This document shows positions 14,986 to 22,320 of a stretch of 43,120 nt of DNA, piece by piece. The notes under the pieces are model-generated. The model had not been told where the DNA came from, ran no database searches, and saw only the letters and a list, made by a program, of their open reading frames with translations. Numbering within the stretch: the stretch's first letter is position 1; every line of letters begins with the position of its first letter. The DNA is taken from contig CAZSHN010000004.1 of the NCBI GenBank assembly GCA_964607015.1, forward strand, positions 1 to 43,120, in the 5' to 3' direction. This stretch comes from CAYUNN01 sp964607015. Lineage in GTDB: Bacteria > Patescibacteriota > Minisyncoccia > Minisyncoccales > JAGGXC01. The position numbers and the translations under genes were made by a program.

Positions 14986-16161
14986 ATGAGAATAGGATTT
15001 TTTACAGATTCATATTTACCGGCAAGTCATGGAGTAGAAATTTCCATAGAAACATTTAGGGAAGAATTAGAGAAAATGGGTCACGAAGTTTTTATCTATG
15101 CTCCGGAAAGTCCTGGTTACAAAGATAAAAATCCGAATGTTTTTCGTTTTAAATCAGTCAAGATTATTAAAAATCCAGAGATGTATAATGCTTTTAATTT
15201 CTTGCCCGTTGATCATGATTTTAAAGAGGTTAGTCATTTGAAGTTAGATATCGCTCATGCTCATAGTCCTTTTAGTCTAGGAATTTTAGCGAAGTATATA
15301 TCTGAACGTCAGTTAATTCCTTTAGTCTATACGCATCACACTCATTATCCTGAATATGTTAAAACTTACGTTGGAGAGAAGGTGCTATTACCTTATTTAG
15401 CTAAAATTTATAGCACTTGGTTTGTTAATAATTCCGACGCTGTCATTGCCCCTTCTTTAAAAATTAAAAAACTTCTTAAAGAATATGGAGCAAAAGAAGA
15501 GGTTCCAATTCATATTTTGCCAACAGGAATTGATTTAAAAACCTTTAAAGAATCTGATCTAGATAAAGAAAAAATAAGGAAAAAACTGAACATTCCTCTT
15601 GATAAAAAAATCTTATTATTCGTTGGAAGAATTGGCAAAGAGAAGAATATTGAATTTTTAGTAAAATCTTTTAAAGAGTTATTAAAGAAAAGAGAAGATG
15701 CATTGTTGTTAATAGTAGGAGATGGTCCTTTTCTTGATTCATTGAAAAAAATAGTTGAAGAAATGAAAATAGGTTCCTTTGTAAAATTTACTGGAAGAGT
15801 CCCTCATGAAAAAATAATTTCTTATTATCAATCTGCTGATGTTTTCCTTTTCCCGTCTTTAACTGATACTCAGGGAATAGTTATTCTAGAAGCTTTAGCT
15901 TGTGGTTTACCAGTAGTGGTATTAAAAGATGATGCTTTTGATGGTATTGTTTTAGATGGTAAAAACGGTTTTGCGGTAGAGAAAGAATCTTCCAAAATAT
16001 TTGCTCAAGAAATAAATTTAATTTTAGATGACCCTTCTTTACAGAAAAAGTTTTCTAAATTAGCGATTAAAACAGCTCAAGATTTTTCAAAAGAAAAAGT
16101 AGCGGAAAAATTAGCAGAGATTTATAAAGAAAATATAGCTGAGTATTATCGGGTAAAATAG
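14986..16161 (+). CDS. GT4 glycosyltransferase, diacylglycerol glucosyltransferase-like
   Basis: A 391-residue GT-B glycosyltransferase of family GT4. The N-terminus MRIGFFTDSYLPASHGVEISI and the following GHEVFIYAP are typical of lipid glucosyltransferases such as 1,2-diacylglycerol 3-glucosyltransferase. YTHHTHYPEY is also seen in that group. The C-terminal domain has LLFVGRIGKEKNIEFLV, the donor site SLTDTQGIVILEALACGLPVV, and LDGKNGF. Such enzymes add glucose to a membrane lipid on the inner face of the membrane. Related GT4 enzymes act on phosphatidylinositol or polyprenyl acceptors, so the acceptor is uncertain. It begins 35 bases after the preceding gene with no visible terminator between. 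Confidence 0.8.
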   Translation: MRIGFFTDSYLPASHGVEISIETFREELEKMGHEVFIYAPESPGYKDKNPNVFRFKSVKIIKNPEMYNAFNFLPVDHDFKEVSHLKLDIAHAHSPFSLGILAKYISERQLIPLVYTHHTHYPEYVKTYVGEKVLLPYLAKIYSTWFVNNSDAVIAPSLKIKKLLKEYGAKEEVPIHILPTGIDLKTFKESDLDKEKIRKKLNIPLDKKILLFVGRIGKEKNIEFLVKSFKELLKKREDALLLIVGDGPFLDSLKKIVEEMKIGSFVKFTGRVPHEKIISYYQSADVFLFPSLTDTQGIVILEALACGLPVVVLKDDAFDGIVLDGKNGFAVEKESSKIFAQEINLILDDPSLQKKFSKLAIKTAQDFSKEKVAEKLAEIYKENIAEYYRVK

Positions 16162-16169
16162 TTGTTTAA

Positions 16170-16197
16170 TTGACATTAATTTTTATCGAATTATAAT
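16170..16197 (+). promoter_or_regulatory. Sigma70 promoter, near-leaderless
   Basis: TTGACA (16170-16175), a 16-bp spacer and TATAAT (16192-16197). The ATG at 16206 is 8 bases after the -10, so transcription should begin within about three bases of the start codon. Confidence 0.78.
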
Positions 16198-16205
16198 GAA
16201 CATAT

Positions 16206-16460
16206 ATGAACCAAGATTTTTCTGAATTAATTCAATATTTAGACAAAAGATTCTCCAATGTAGAAGAAAAGCTAAGTAGTCTTCAAGAAAAGAAAGCAGA
16301 TAAGTCTGATGTCCATGATTTAATGGACGCAGTAGATGCTTATGCTAAAAAAGCTGATACGTATTTTCAAGAAATGGTTATGCTGTCTCGTAAAGTTGAT
16401 CGAATGGAAAAATGGATTCATCAAATAGCAGAGAAAGTTAAGATAAAACTTGAAGATTGA
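16206..16460 (+). CDS. Small coiled-coil protein
   Basis: An 84-residue charged protein predicted to be almost entirely alpha-helical. Heptad-like spacing of Leu, Ile, Val and Met (LIQYLDKRFSNVEEKLSSL, then VDRMEKWIHQIAEKV) suggests a coiled-coil oligomer. There is no cysteine, signal or membrane segment. Similar small coiled-coil proteins are frequent in Patescibacteria genomes in my general knowledge, but no function is assigned. It has its own consensus promoter with the -10 eight bases from the ATG and is followed by the terminator-promoter module at 16507, so it is a one-gene unit. Confidence 0.72.
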   Translation: MNQDFSELIQYLDKRFSNVEEKLSSLQEKKADKSDVHDLMDAVDAYAKKADTYFQEMVMLSRKVDRMEKWIHQIAEKVKIKLED

Positions 16461-16506
16461 ATTTCTTAATGAGGAATAATTTTTAGGTTTTTCGAAAAGA
16501 AGTTTG

Positions 16507-16540
16507 CCATCTCGTAACAGAGGTGGTTTTTTGGTAGAAT
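16507..16540 (+). promoter_or_regulatory. Fused terminator-promoter module
   Basis: The hairpin CCATCTC (16507-16513), loop GTAACA, GAGGTGG (16520-16526) is followed by T6 (16527-16532), GG and TAGAAT (16535-16540). The hairpin and T run should end the gene at 16206, and the -10 starts the next gene, whose ATG is 7 bases away (16548). Near-identical modules occur at 19837 and, degenerate, at 14240. Confidence 0.7.
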
Positions 16541-16547
16541 AGATGGA

Positions 16548-16901
16548 ATGAGAGCTAGAAAAATAGATAATTCATTCTTGAAAATCGCACTTTGGATTAT
16601 AAGTTTTTATTTTTTCATTTCTGAATTTATTTATTTAAGCTCCGGAGGTGCACCAAGATGGTCTCTCTTTAGTACTCAATTACCATCAATAAATGATCTT
16701 AGAGTAATTCTGGTTCTTGCTGTTTTGCCAATACTTTATCTGTTTAAGGTAGTAGATCTTTTCTTTAAATATTTTAATATTGAAACTGAAGGGTCAGTAA
16801 CGGTAAAGGTAGTTCTTCTTTTAGGGAGCTTTTTCTACAAAATTCTTTCTTCTGTCATAATTATTCTAATTATTTTGGAATTGATTAAGGCTATCAATTA
16901 A
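16548..16901 (+). CDS. Small integral membrane protein, unknown family
   Basis: A 117-residue protein with three or four hydrophobic segments: about 11-31 (FLKIALWIISFYFFISEFIYL), 50-73 (LRVILVLAVLPILYLFKVVDLFF), and 82-115 (VKVVLLLGSFFYKILSSVIIILIILELI). The first loop carries SSGGAPRWS. No family is recognised. The start at 16548 lies only 7 bases after a TAGAAT -10, so the transcript is probably leaderless. An ATG at 16543 is followed by a stop after two codons and is not the start. It sits among other small single-gene units. Confidence 0.68.
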   Translation: MRARKIDNSFLKIALWIISFYFFISEFIYLSSGGAPRWSLFSTQLPSINDLRVILVLAVLPILYLFKVVDLFFKYFNIETEGSVTVKVVLLLGSFFYKILSSVIIILIILELIKAIN

Positions 16902-16914
16902 TTCTTTAAAGAGA

Positions 16915-16926
16915 TTTTTATATAAT
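16915..16926 (+). promoter_or_regulatory. T-rich -10 promoter candidate
   Basis: T5 (16915-16919), A and TATAAT (16921-16926). The ATG at 16954 is 27 bases after the -10. No -35 is evident. Confidence 0.5.
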
Positions 16927-16953
16927 AAATAAATATTAATTAACTAAAAAAAT

Positions 16954-17982
16954 ATGTGGAAATACTTAAACAAAGGAATATCTACGCCATTAGCAATAGG
17001 AATCGTTTTAATTTTAGTAATTGCGGTAAGTGGTTTTACCTGGTGGCAGTATAAAGGATTTAAAGACCTAAAAACAAATTCATTAATCTTTGAAAATTAT
17101 GAAAACCAGGAAAACGACGAGATTATTAATAATTTATTGTATTTGGAAGTTGAGAAAATAGAAGGAAAAGACTTAGTCGAGGAGGGAGAAATTGATATTA
17201 GTGAAACTAAAAAGATTAATTTTAATAATGAATCTTATCTAGCAGTAGTCTTTGAAAGTAATTATCAAAATTATCAATTAATTAAAATTTACAGAATAGA
17301 AAATAAGGAACTCGTAGAATTATTTTCTACCGAAGAAAAAGATTATCGCTCTGTTAGTTTTTTGTCAGATCCTAATTTTAAAGATATTAATAATGATGGC
17401 TATTCAGAGATTGTTCTAGATTTCTGGTCTGGTGGAAATTGTTTGAGCTGTAATTGGATAGAGATTTTCCAGATTAGAGACCAACAAATTCAATCAGTTG
17501 AGATTGATTTTCCGGAGAGAGTTGTTCCTCGGAGCGTCAGTGATCTAAATGAAGATGGATCATGGGAAGTTATTGGGTCTGATACTCATTGGGAGTTCTA
17601 TGAGAATGTTTGCCATGCTTGCTCTCCTTCTGTCTCTGTTGTTGCAGCTTGGGAGGATGGAAAATATAAAATCGCTTCAAGTGATTTTCTAGATTATTAC
17701 AATCAGATTATTGAAGAATTAGAAGATGATTTAGATACAATGGAGATAGAAGGTCAAGAGGAATATTATTTTGGTGATTTAATTTCTCTTTTACTTAATT
17801 ATTTAGTTAAAGGAGATTCAGACAAAGGAATTGAGGAATTTAAAAATTATGCTGAAGTTTTTAATTCTAGTGATGCTTCTTTTTCTAATAAAGAAAAAAT
17901 TAATGAAATTAAAAATAATTTAGAAGAGTGGGCTAACGAAGAAGAAATCAACAGTATACTTGAAAAATCAGTTGAAGAATAA
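16954..17982 (+). CDS. Membrane-anchored protein with VCBS/FG-GAP-like repeats
   Basis: A 342-residue protein anchored by one N-terminal helix (about residues 13-31) after the short leader MWKYLNKGISTPLAI. The extracellular part includes two loops, FKDINNDGYSEIVLDF and VSDLNEDGSWEVIGSD (about 143-210). These have the D-x-N-x-D-G pattern of calcium-binding FG-GAP/VCBS repeats, as in beta-propeller surface proteins. A CLSC pair and a CHAC pair lie between and after them. The C-terminal third is acidic and helical. The first 41 bases of the gene are identical to those of the gene at 18246, so the two share an export or anchor module. Its function is unknown; a surface role is inferred. Confidence 0.68.
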   Translation: MWKYLNKGISTPLAIGIVLILVIAVSGFTWWQYKGFKDLKTNSLIFENYENQENDEIINNLLYLEVEKIEGKDLVEEGEIDISETKKINFNNESYLAVVFESNYQNYQLIKIYRIENKELVELFSTEEKDYRSVSFLSDPNFKDINNDGYSEIVLDFWSGGNCLSCNWIEIFQIRDQQIQSVEIDFPERVVPRSVSDLNEDGSWEVIGSDTHWEFYENVCHACSPSVSVVAAWEDGKYKIASSDFLDYYNQIIEELEDDLDTMEIEGQEEYYFGDLISLLLNYLVKGDSDKGIEEFKNYAEVFNSSDASFSNKEKINEIKNNLEEWANEEEINSILEKSVEE

Positions 17983-17990
17983 TTAGCTGA

Positions 17991-18209
17991 GTCTTCCGTT
18001 ATATTTTTTTATCTCCGAGCGTTAGAGCAATAACGATTAAAAACAAAGAATATCTTGTATACTTTTATAAAGAATCCTGGAAAGAACTACTTGAAAAGGA
18101 AGTAAAAGATAAGCTTTTGAAGGCGGCCCTTGAATTTAGAATGAAAACAATAGACGGCTTTTTAACCAATGCCGTCTCTTTTTTTCTCGCAAACATTTTT
18201 GTTTTTTAG
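17991..18209 (+). other. Start-less open stretch, possible gene remnant
   Basis: Between two genes an open stretch of 72 codons reads like protein (ITIKNKEYLVYFYKESWKE, then LLKAALEFRMKTIDGF) but has no ATG, GTG or TTG start before its middle. Its end overlaps a terminator hairpin and the T run of a promoter. It may be a decayed gene. Otherwise the 17983-18245 gap holds only the terminator and promoter listed here. Confidence 0.25.
18153..18185 (+). terminator. Intrinsic terminator
   Basis: GACGGC (18153-18158) pairs with GCCGTC (18171-18176) across a 12-base loop, followed by TC and a T run. Confidence 0.7.
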
Positions 18210-18215
18210 TAGAAT
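18202..18215 (+). promoter_or_regulatory. T6-AG-TAGAAT promoter
   Basis: T6 (18202-18207), AG and TAGAAT (18210-18215). The ATG at 18246 is 30 bases downstream. The arrangement matches the promoters at 16527, 19857, 21186 and 35340. Confidence 0.6.
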
Positions 18216-18245
18216 AAGAATACTGAAGTTAATTTTGTAATTATT

Positions 18246-19112
18246 ATGTGGAAATACTTAAACAAAGGAATATCTACGCCATTAGCCATTACTATAATAT
18301 TAGTTTTAGCGGTTTTGTTTGGAGGATCGATATATCTTCAAAGCAAAGAGATCAAAGACATTAAAATTAAATTACCAGAAATAAGTTTTCCTCAGAGAGA
18401 AGCTCCTGAAGAAAATAAAGAAGAGGATAAAGAAGAAGCGGAAGAAGAAAAACCTAAGGCAGCTATCATTATTGACGATCTTGGAAATAATTTTGAAACC
18501 GATAAATTGATTTCTGATATAGATTCAAGTCTTTCTTTAGCTATTTTGCCCTATAGAGAAAATACTATCTCAACAGCAGAATATTTTAGCGATCTTAATA
18601 GGTTTCAATTAATGCTTCATTTGCCTTTAGAGCCTATTAATCCGGAAGATTCAGAAGAAGACATGATTATGGTTGATATGAGCGATAGTGAGATTGAATT
18701 GGCCTTCCAAGGTTATTTAGATCAATTAGGCAGCTACATCGAAGGAGTTAACAATCATAAAGGTTCAAAATATACGGCAAATGGAGAAAAGACGAGGGTG
18801 TTATTGGAGAAAATAAAAGATAGCAATTTGTTCTTTGTAGATAGCTTTACTTACAAAGATTCAGTTGCTTATGAAGCTGCAAAAGAGATTGGAGTAAAGA
18901 CGGGAAAAAGAGACGTGTTTTTAGATAATATTAATGATGAGTCTGAGATTAAAAAGAAGTTAGATGAATTAGTAGAGCTAGCCAAAGAAGAAGGAAGCGC
19001 TATTGCTATAGGTCACTCTAAACCAATTACAATATCTGTTCTCAGAGAACAGATTCCTAGATTTGAAGAAGAAGGAATTGAATTTGTAAAAGTTTCAGAA
19101 ATTTTAGAGTAA
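18246..19112 (+). CDS. Divergent polysaccharide deacetylase family protein (YibQ-like)
   Basis: A 288-residue protein with a leader and anchor MWKYLNKGISTPLAI plus a hydrophobic helix (to about residue 32). A Glu/Lys-rich linker (about 55-75) follows, then a domain with the features of the divergent polysaccharide deacetylase family (PF04748): AAIIIDDLGNN (about 77-87), LAILPY, LMLHLPLEP, GVNNHKGSKYT, LFFVDSFT, and AIAIGHSKP with the C-terminal histidine. These proteins belong to the NodB-like carbohydrate esterase fold and are thought to act on cell-envelope glycans, though activity is rarely shown. The domain lies outside the membrane. The usual GVNNHMGS appears here as GVNNHKGS. The anchor is shared, base for base over 41 nt, with the gene at 16954. 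Confidence 0.85.
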   Translation: MWKYLNKGISTPLAITIILVLAVLFGGSIYLQSKEIKDIKIKLPEISFPQREAPEENKEEDKEEAEEEKPKAAIIIDDLGNNFETDKLISDIDSSLSLAILPYRENTISTAEYFSDLNRFQLMLHLPLEPINPEDSEEDMIMVDMSDSEIELAFQGYLDQLGSYIEGVNNHKGSKYTANGEKTRVLLEKIKDSNLFFVDSFTYKDSVAYEAAKEIGVKTGKRDVFLDNINDESEIKKKLDELVELAKEEGSAIAIGHSKPITISVLREQIPRFEEEGIEFVKVSEILE

Positions 19113-19135
19113 AAATTTATCTTTATAACTATTTA

Positions 19136-19165
19136 TTGACAAAATAACAACTAGAGTGTTATTCT
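19136..19165 (+). promoter_or_regulatory. Sigma70 promoter for the HAD gene
   Basis: TTGACA (19136-19141), an 18-bp spacer and TATTCT (19160-19165). The leader includes a good Shine-Dalgarno sequence AAGGAGA (about 19184-19190) before the ATG at 19198. Confidence 0.65.
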
Positions 19166-19197
19166 ATTTTTTAGTTATTTAAAAAGGAGAAACAATC

Positions 19198-19818
19198 ATG
19201 GAAAGAAAAATCAAACTTATAATCTTTGATCTAGGAGGAGTCGTTGTCTCTCCCGAAGTTGAAGAAATTCCCAGAACAATGGCAAGCCATACTGAGATTG
19301 AATACAATCAATTCAATGATTTTCTAGCAGAACACAAACCTGATTTAGCGAAAGGAAAAATTTCACTAGCAGATTTTTATAAAGAGCTAGTAAAACATTT
19401 CAAGCCGAGAAGATTAGATGCTGATGATATTGTTAATAAGCACCTCGAGGTGTTTAAGGAAATAATAAAAGAGTTAAATACAGAAGTTTTGTCAGTTATC
19501 GAGGAACTCAAAAAGAATTATTCTGTTGTTTGTCTTGCTAACGCAGAAGTTGACGTTGTTCCTTTGGTAAGGAAAAGAGGTGTTTATGATTATTTCGATA
19601 AGGCCTATATCTCTACTGAATTAGGAATGAGGAAACCGGATCCAGAAATATATAAACTTATTCTCAAGGAATTTTCATGCAAACCCGGTGAAGCAGTTTT
19701 TATCGAGGATCTAAAAGAAAATGTTGATTCTGCAAGAGAAATTGGAATAAATTCAATCCAATACAAAGATTTTCGTTACTTCAAGAAGGAAATTAATAAG
19801 CTTGGTCTATTAGTCTAG
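19198..19818 (+). CDS. HAD-superfamily hydrolase
   Basis: A 206-residue HAD-IA type phosphatase-like protein. Motif I is FD11LGGVV, with D11 as the expected nucleophile and Gly in place of the second Asp, as in the YihX-like group. Motif II lies in VVCLANAE, where Asn-Ala replaces the usual Ser/Thr-Asn. Motif III lysine is in GMRKPDPEIY, and motif IV is VFIEDLKENV. The cap is helical (about residues 18-85). Substrates of this subgroup are usually small phosphorylated sugars or nucleotides, and none can be chosen here. The gene has a consensus-like promoter and a clear Shine-Dalgarno sequence. It ends just before the terminator-promoter module at 19837. Confidence 0.87.
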   Translation: MERKIKLIIFDLGGVVVSPEVEEIPRTMASHTEIEYNQFNDFLAEHKPDLAKGKISLADFYKELVKHFKPRRLDADDIVNKHLEVFKEIIKELNTEVLSVIEELKKNYSVVCLANAEVDVVPLVRKRGVYDYFDKAYISTELGMRKPDPEIYKLILKEFSCKPGEAVFIEDLKENVDSAREIGINSIQYKDFRYFKKEINKLGLLV

Positions 19819-19836
19819 GGAAATAAAATATAGCGA

Positions 19837-19870
19837 TCATCTCGTAATAGAGGTGATTTTTTGTTATAAT
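19837..19870 (+). promoter_or_regulatory. Fused terminator-promoter module
   Basis: The hairpin TCATCTC (19837-19843), loop GTAATA, GAGGTGA (19850-19856) is followed by T6 (19857-19862), GT and a perfect TATAAT (19865-19870). The spacing equals that of the module at 16507. The outer base pair has changed from C-G to T-A, keeping the stem. Confidence 0.72.
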
Positions 19871-19909
19871 TGTTAAAAGAGCAAAAAAATCATTAATATA
19901 TAAAAAAAT

Positions 19910-21136
19910 ATGTTTAATTTTGTGCACGAAAAAGGAATAGCAAATAGCATTTTAATATTAATTATAATTGTTTTGATAGCTATTATGGGGGTTGGCTGGT
20001 ACTTTTTTTCAGAATGGAAAGGAGAAGAAAAGAAAGAAGGAGAGATTTCAGAAGTCGAAGTTAAGGAAACTTTTGTAAATAAAATTGTATATACTACTGA
20101 TCAAGAAAAAGACACCAGTCCTTTTGTGAAAAATTGTTCAGAGCAGGGAGGAACTTTTAATGAATGTGGAACAATTTGTGGACCTGGAGTAGATGTTTGT
20201 GCAAATGTTTGTGCTTACACCTGTGAATTTGAAAATATTGATCTTTCCGAGTGGGAAGTTTATAAAAATTCTGAATATGGGTTTAAATTAAAATATCCTT
20301 ACGACTGGAACATGATGGAAAATCTTGATGATCCTCTTGGTCCAGCAATTAGCTTTTATATCAAACCGGCCGGAGTCCCGGTATCAGATTTCCTTGATCA
20401 TTTTGCTAATATTAATCATGTTTCAGTTTACCCCGATGGTATTCCTACAGAAGGAATTATTGGAGAAGCAGAAGAGGTAAGCCTAACTTTTAACGGTAGT
20501 ATTTCAAATTCTTCTAAATTATATCTTTTAGAGGATGAAACTCCTTTTGCTGCTTATCTTCAGTTCAAGAATTCTCCTGCAGTATGGAAAGATTCAGGAT
20601 TTGCTTGGGCCCGTCTAAAAATTGATAATCTTGAAGAAAATTGTTTAAGAAATGGCAAGGAAATCTCTATGGATCAATGCGATCCTTTCGCTAGCGACGA
20701 CATGATAGTGCGAAAAGGATCTGTGGATAAAGACATTTGGGAAAAGCAGAAAGCAATTATTCGCTCAATTAAACTTTTTCCCGCAGAAACAGCTGAAGAA
20801 AAGATAAGATTAGATATGGAAAATTTACAAGATGATATTTCTTCACCTCTTACTATTACAGGAGAAGCTAGGGGTACTTGGTATTTCGAAGCAAATTTTC
20901 CAGTTGTCTTAACTAATTGGGATGGTGAAATTATTGCTGAAGCAGTTGCTCAGGCACAAGATGATTGGATGACTGAAGATTTTGTTCCGTTTGAAGCAAC
21001 CCTTGAATTTGAGGATCCTTATCAAGAAGGAGACCCAGATTTCATGAGAAGAGGTAATCTTATTCTTCAGAAAGCAAATCCTTCTGGTTTACCAGAGAAT
21101 GATGATGCTTATGAAATTCCTGTGTATTTTGAGTGA
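19910..21136 (+). CDS. Membrane-anchored protein with Gmad2 domain
   Basis: A 408-residue protein with one N-terminal anchor (about residues 8-30, IANSILILIIIVLIAIMGVGW). A Cys-rich segment at about 72-107 contains six cysteines (NCSEQGGTFNECGTICGP, then VCANVCAYTCE). A PsbP-like segment begins with YKNSEYGFKLKYPYDW (about 119-134). The C-terminal ~100 residues match the Gmad2 immunoglobulin-like domain (PF10648): SPLTITGEARGTWYFEANFP, DWMTEDFVPFEATLEF, and NPSGLPENDDAYEIPV. Gmad2 occurs in spore-germination proteins and in envelope proteins of many bacteria. It probably acts on the outer face of the membrane. The role is unknown. The promoter is the TATAAT at 19865. Confidence 0.8.
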   Translation: MFNFVHEKGIANSILILIIIVLIAIMGVGWYFFSEWKGEEKKEGEISEVEVKETFVNKIVYTTDQEKDTSPFVKNCSEQGGTFNECGTICGPGVDVCANVCAYTCEFENIDLSEWEVYKNSEYGFKLKYPYDWNMMENLDDPLGPAISFYIKPAGVPVSDFLDHFANINHVSVYPDGIPTEGIIGEAEEVSLTFNGSISNSSKLYLLEDETPFAAYLQFKNSPAVWKDSGFAWARLKIDNLEENCLRNGKEISMDQCDPFASDDMIVRKGSVDKDIWEKQKAIIRSIKLFPAETAEEKIRLDMENLQDDISSPLTITGEARGTWYFEANFPVVLTNWDGEIIAEAVAQAQDDWMTEDFVPFEATLEFEDPYQEGDPDFMRRGNLILQKANPSGLPENDDAYEIPVYFE

Positions 21137-21161
21137 TTTAATCTTTTGGAATAGATAGATT

Positions 21162-21199
21162 AAAACCGCCTTGCAGAAAAGGCGGTTTTTTCTTAGAAT
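21162..21199 (+). promoter_or_regulatory. Terminator followed by T6-CT-TAGAAT promoter
   Basis: AAAACCGCC (21162-21170) and GGCGGTTTT (21181-21189) form a 9-bp terminator stem for the Gmad2 gene. Its T run (21186-21191), CT and TAGAAT (21194-21199) make the next promoter with the usual two-base spacing. Confidence 0.72.
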
Positions 21200-21230
21200 A
21201 AAAACACAGTACTTTCAAAAGTGATCGAAG

Positions 21231-21475
21231 ATGAATTCGTTAAAGAATTTTATAGAAAGCCTTAAAGAGAGCAAGAAAAAAGAGAATCGGTTTTTCAACC
21301 TCTGGTATGCATAGCATTTTCACTTCTTCTTATCGGAACAGCTCAGGGATGGTGGAGTCCTTTGGTTTTCTTTGTATCTCCATTTGCGATATTAATGCTT
21401 GGAGAAATCTTTGTCGAAGGAGAAAGAAGAATTGGAGCAATATTGCTCTGCTGGCTGCGTTTTGATCTTGATTAA
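21231..21475 (+). pseudogene. Frame-disrupted small membrane protein
   Basis: The 417-base gap between the Gmad2 gene and the gene at 21554 holds a promoter, this broken reading frame and a terminator. From the ATG at 21231 the frame reads a charged start (MNSLKNFIESLKESKKK) and stops at about 21314. The -1 frame continues without a stop to 21475 and encodes two hydrophobic stretches (LVCIAFSLLLIGTAQGWW, then PLVFFVSPFAILMLGEIFVE). The shift would fall in a run of six A, which allows an indel, an assembly error or slippage. Alternatively, a GTG at 21221 lies in the second frame, but that reading has an in-frame TAA after 15 codons. The flanking promoter and terminator suggest it was once, or still is, a gene. 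Confidence 0.45.
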
Positions 21476-21478
21476 AAT

Positions 21479-21500
21479 AGAGTGGGTTTACCACTCTTTT
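21479..21500 (+). terminator. Intrinsic terminator
   Basis: AGAGTGG (21479-21485) and CCACTCT (21491-21497) around GTTTA, followed by a T-rich run. It lies four bases after the stop of the frame-disrupted gene. Confidence 0.7.
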
Positions 21501-21507
21501 ATTTTTA

Positions 21508-21535
21508 TTGACAATAAAATTAATTATGTTATTGT
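21508..21535 (+). promoter_or_regulatory. Sigma70 promoter
   Basis: TTGACA (21508-21513), a 16-bp spacer and TATTGT (21530-21535), 18 bases before the ATG at 21554. Confidence 0.55.
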
Positions 21536-21553
21536 TTTATCGGTGACAAAGAG

Positions 21554-21862
21554 ATGAATAGTCTAGAAAAAGATGAAAAAGAATCAGAACAAAGAGTAGA
21601 AATGATGGACATAGAAGACGAAGGATCAAGGTATAGATTAAGATCTATATTTAATTCGTTGAAGAAAACTATTGTTTTTGAAATTGAAGTTCTTGGAACA
21701 ATAAAAGGTCCAGTCCCTGTTGCTAAAGGAGATAAAAGGAGAGGAGAAAAAATTTCCTTTAACAATAGTAGTCATGGAGAATGGGTTTATCTTTTATTGC
21801 AAAACGATCATTCTGGAGACTTTGTTACTGGTCCAATAGTTGGTATTCGTTCTCTGATTTAA
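21554..21862 (+). CDS. Small hypothetical protein, possible beta-rich domain
   Basis: A 102-residue soluble protein. The first 30 residues are strongly acidic and helical (MNSLEKDEKESEQRVEMMDI). The rest looks like beta strands: IVFEIEVLGTIKGPVPVAKGDKRRGEKISFN, then GEWVYLLLQNDHSGDFVTGPIVGIRSL. I do not recognise a family. It is bounded by its own promoter (21508) and terminator (21867). The opening MNSL repeats that of the broken gene just upstream, though the rest is different. An antisense open frame over most of it is a shadow. Confidence 0.6.
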   Translation: MNSLEKDEKESEQRVEMMDIEDEGSRYRLRSIFNSLKKTIVFEIEVLGTIKGPVPVAKGDKRRGEKISFNNSSHGEWVYLLLQNDHSGDFVTGPIVGIRSLI

Positions 21863-21866
21863 TCAT

Positions 21867-21893
21867 AGCCATTTTTTAAAATGGCTTTTCTTT
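21867..21893 (+). terminator. Intrinsic terminator
   Basis: AGCCATTTT (21867-21875) and AAAATGGCT (21878-21886) form a 9-bp palindromic stem, followed by a T-rich tract. Confidence 0.8.
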
Positions 21894-21902
21894 TTTTAGC
21901 TA

Positions 21903-22047
21903 TTGACATTATAGTTATAATCATATACACTTGTTTCTAGTGTAAGCAAGCTTTCCTTGTCTTTTTCCTTCTGAGATAGGTAGGCCAAAAGAAAGGACAA
22001 AGTTCATTTAGGTCGGCTTACCTTAAAATTAAAAATTAGTTCAGAAA
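21903..22047 (+). promoter_or_regulatory. Promoter and long structured leader of the RRM gene
   Basis: TTGACA (21903-21908), 17 bp and TACACT (21926-21931) give a leader of about 110 bases, far longer than others in this window. Distant complementary segments GTAAGC (21942-21947)/GCTTAC (22016-22021) and TTGTC (21957-21961)/GACAA (21996-22000) would close a nested structure just before the ATG. Autoregulation by the RNA-binding product is possible. Confidence 0.5.
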
Positions 22048-22308
22048 ATGGAAAACAAATTATTTGTTGGTAATCTATCATATGATACCAACGAGGAAGC
22101 TTTGAAAGAACTATTTTCACAAGCAGGAACCGTTGAGTCTGCCAGTATTATCACAGACAGAAATTCTGGAAGATCAAAAGGTTTTGGTTTCGTAGAAATG
22201 TCATCTGAAGAAGAAGCTGAAAAAGCTATTGAGATGCTTAACGGAAAAGACTTCGAAGGAAGAGGTCTTACTGTTAATAAAGCTCGTCCTCGAAAAGAAA
22301 GAAGTTAA
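22048..22308 (+). CDS. RRM-domain RNA-binding protein
   Basis: An 86-residue protein made of one RNA recognition motif. RNP2 is LFVGNL (residues 5-10) and RNP1 is KGFGFVEM (44-51), both with the aromatic residues that stack on RNA. The beta-alpha-beta-beta-alpha-beta order is complete, followed by a short basic tail RPRKERS. Such single-RRM proteins are common in cyanobacteria and in CPR genomes and resemble cold-responsive Rbp proteins, which bind single-stranded RNA. The gene has a long, foldable leader and ends in a strong bidirectional terminator, so it is a separately regulated transcript. Confidence 0.95.
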   Translation: MENKLFVGNLSYDTNEEALKELFSQAGTVESASIITDRNSGRSKGFGFVEMSSEEEAEKAIEMLNGKDFEGRGLTVNKARPRKERS

Positions 22309-22320
22309 AAGCTTCACAGT

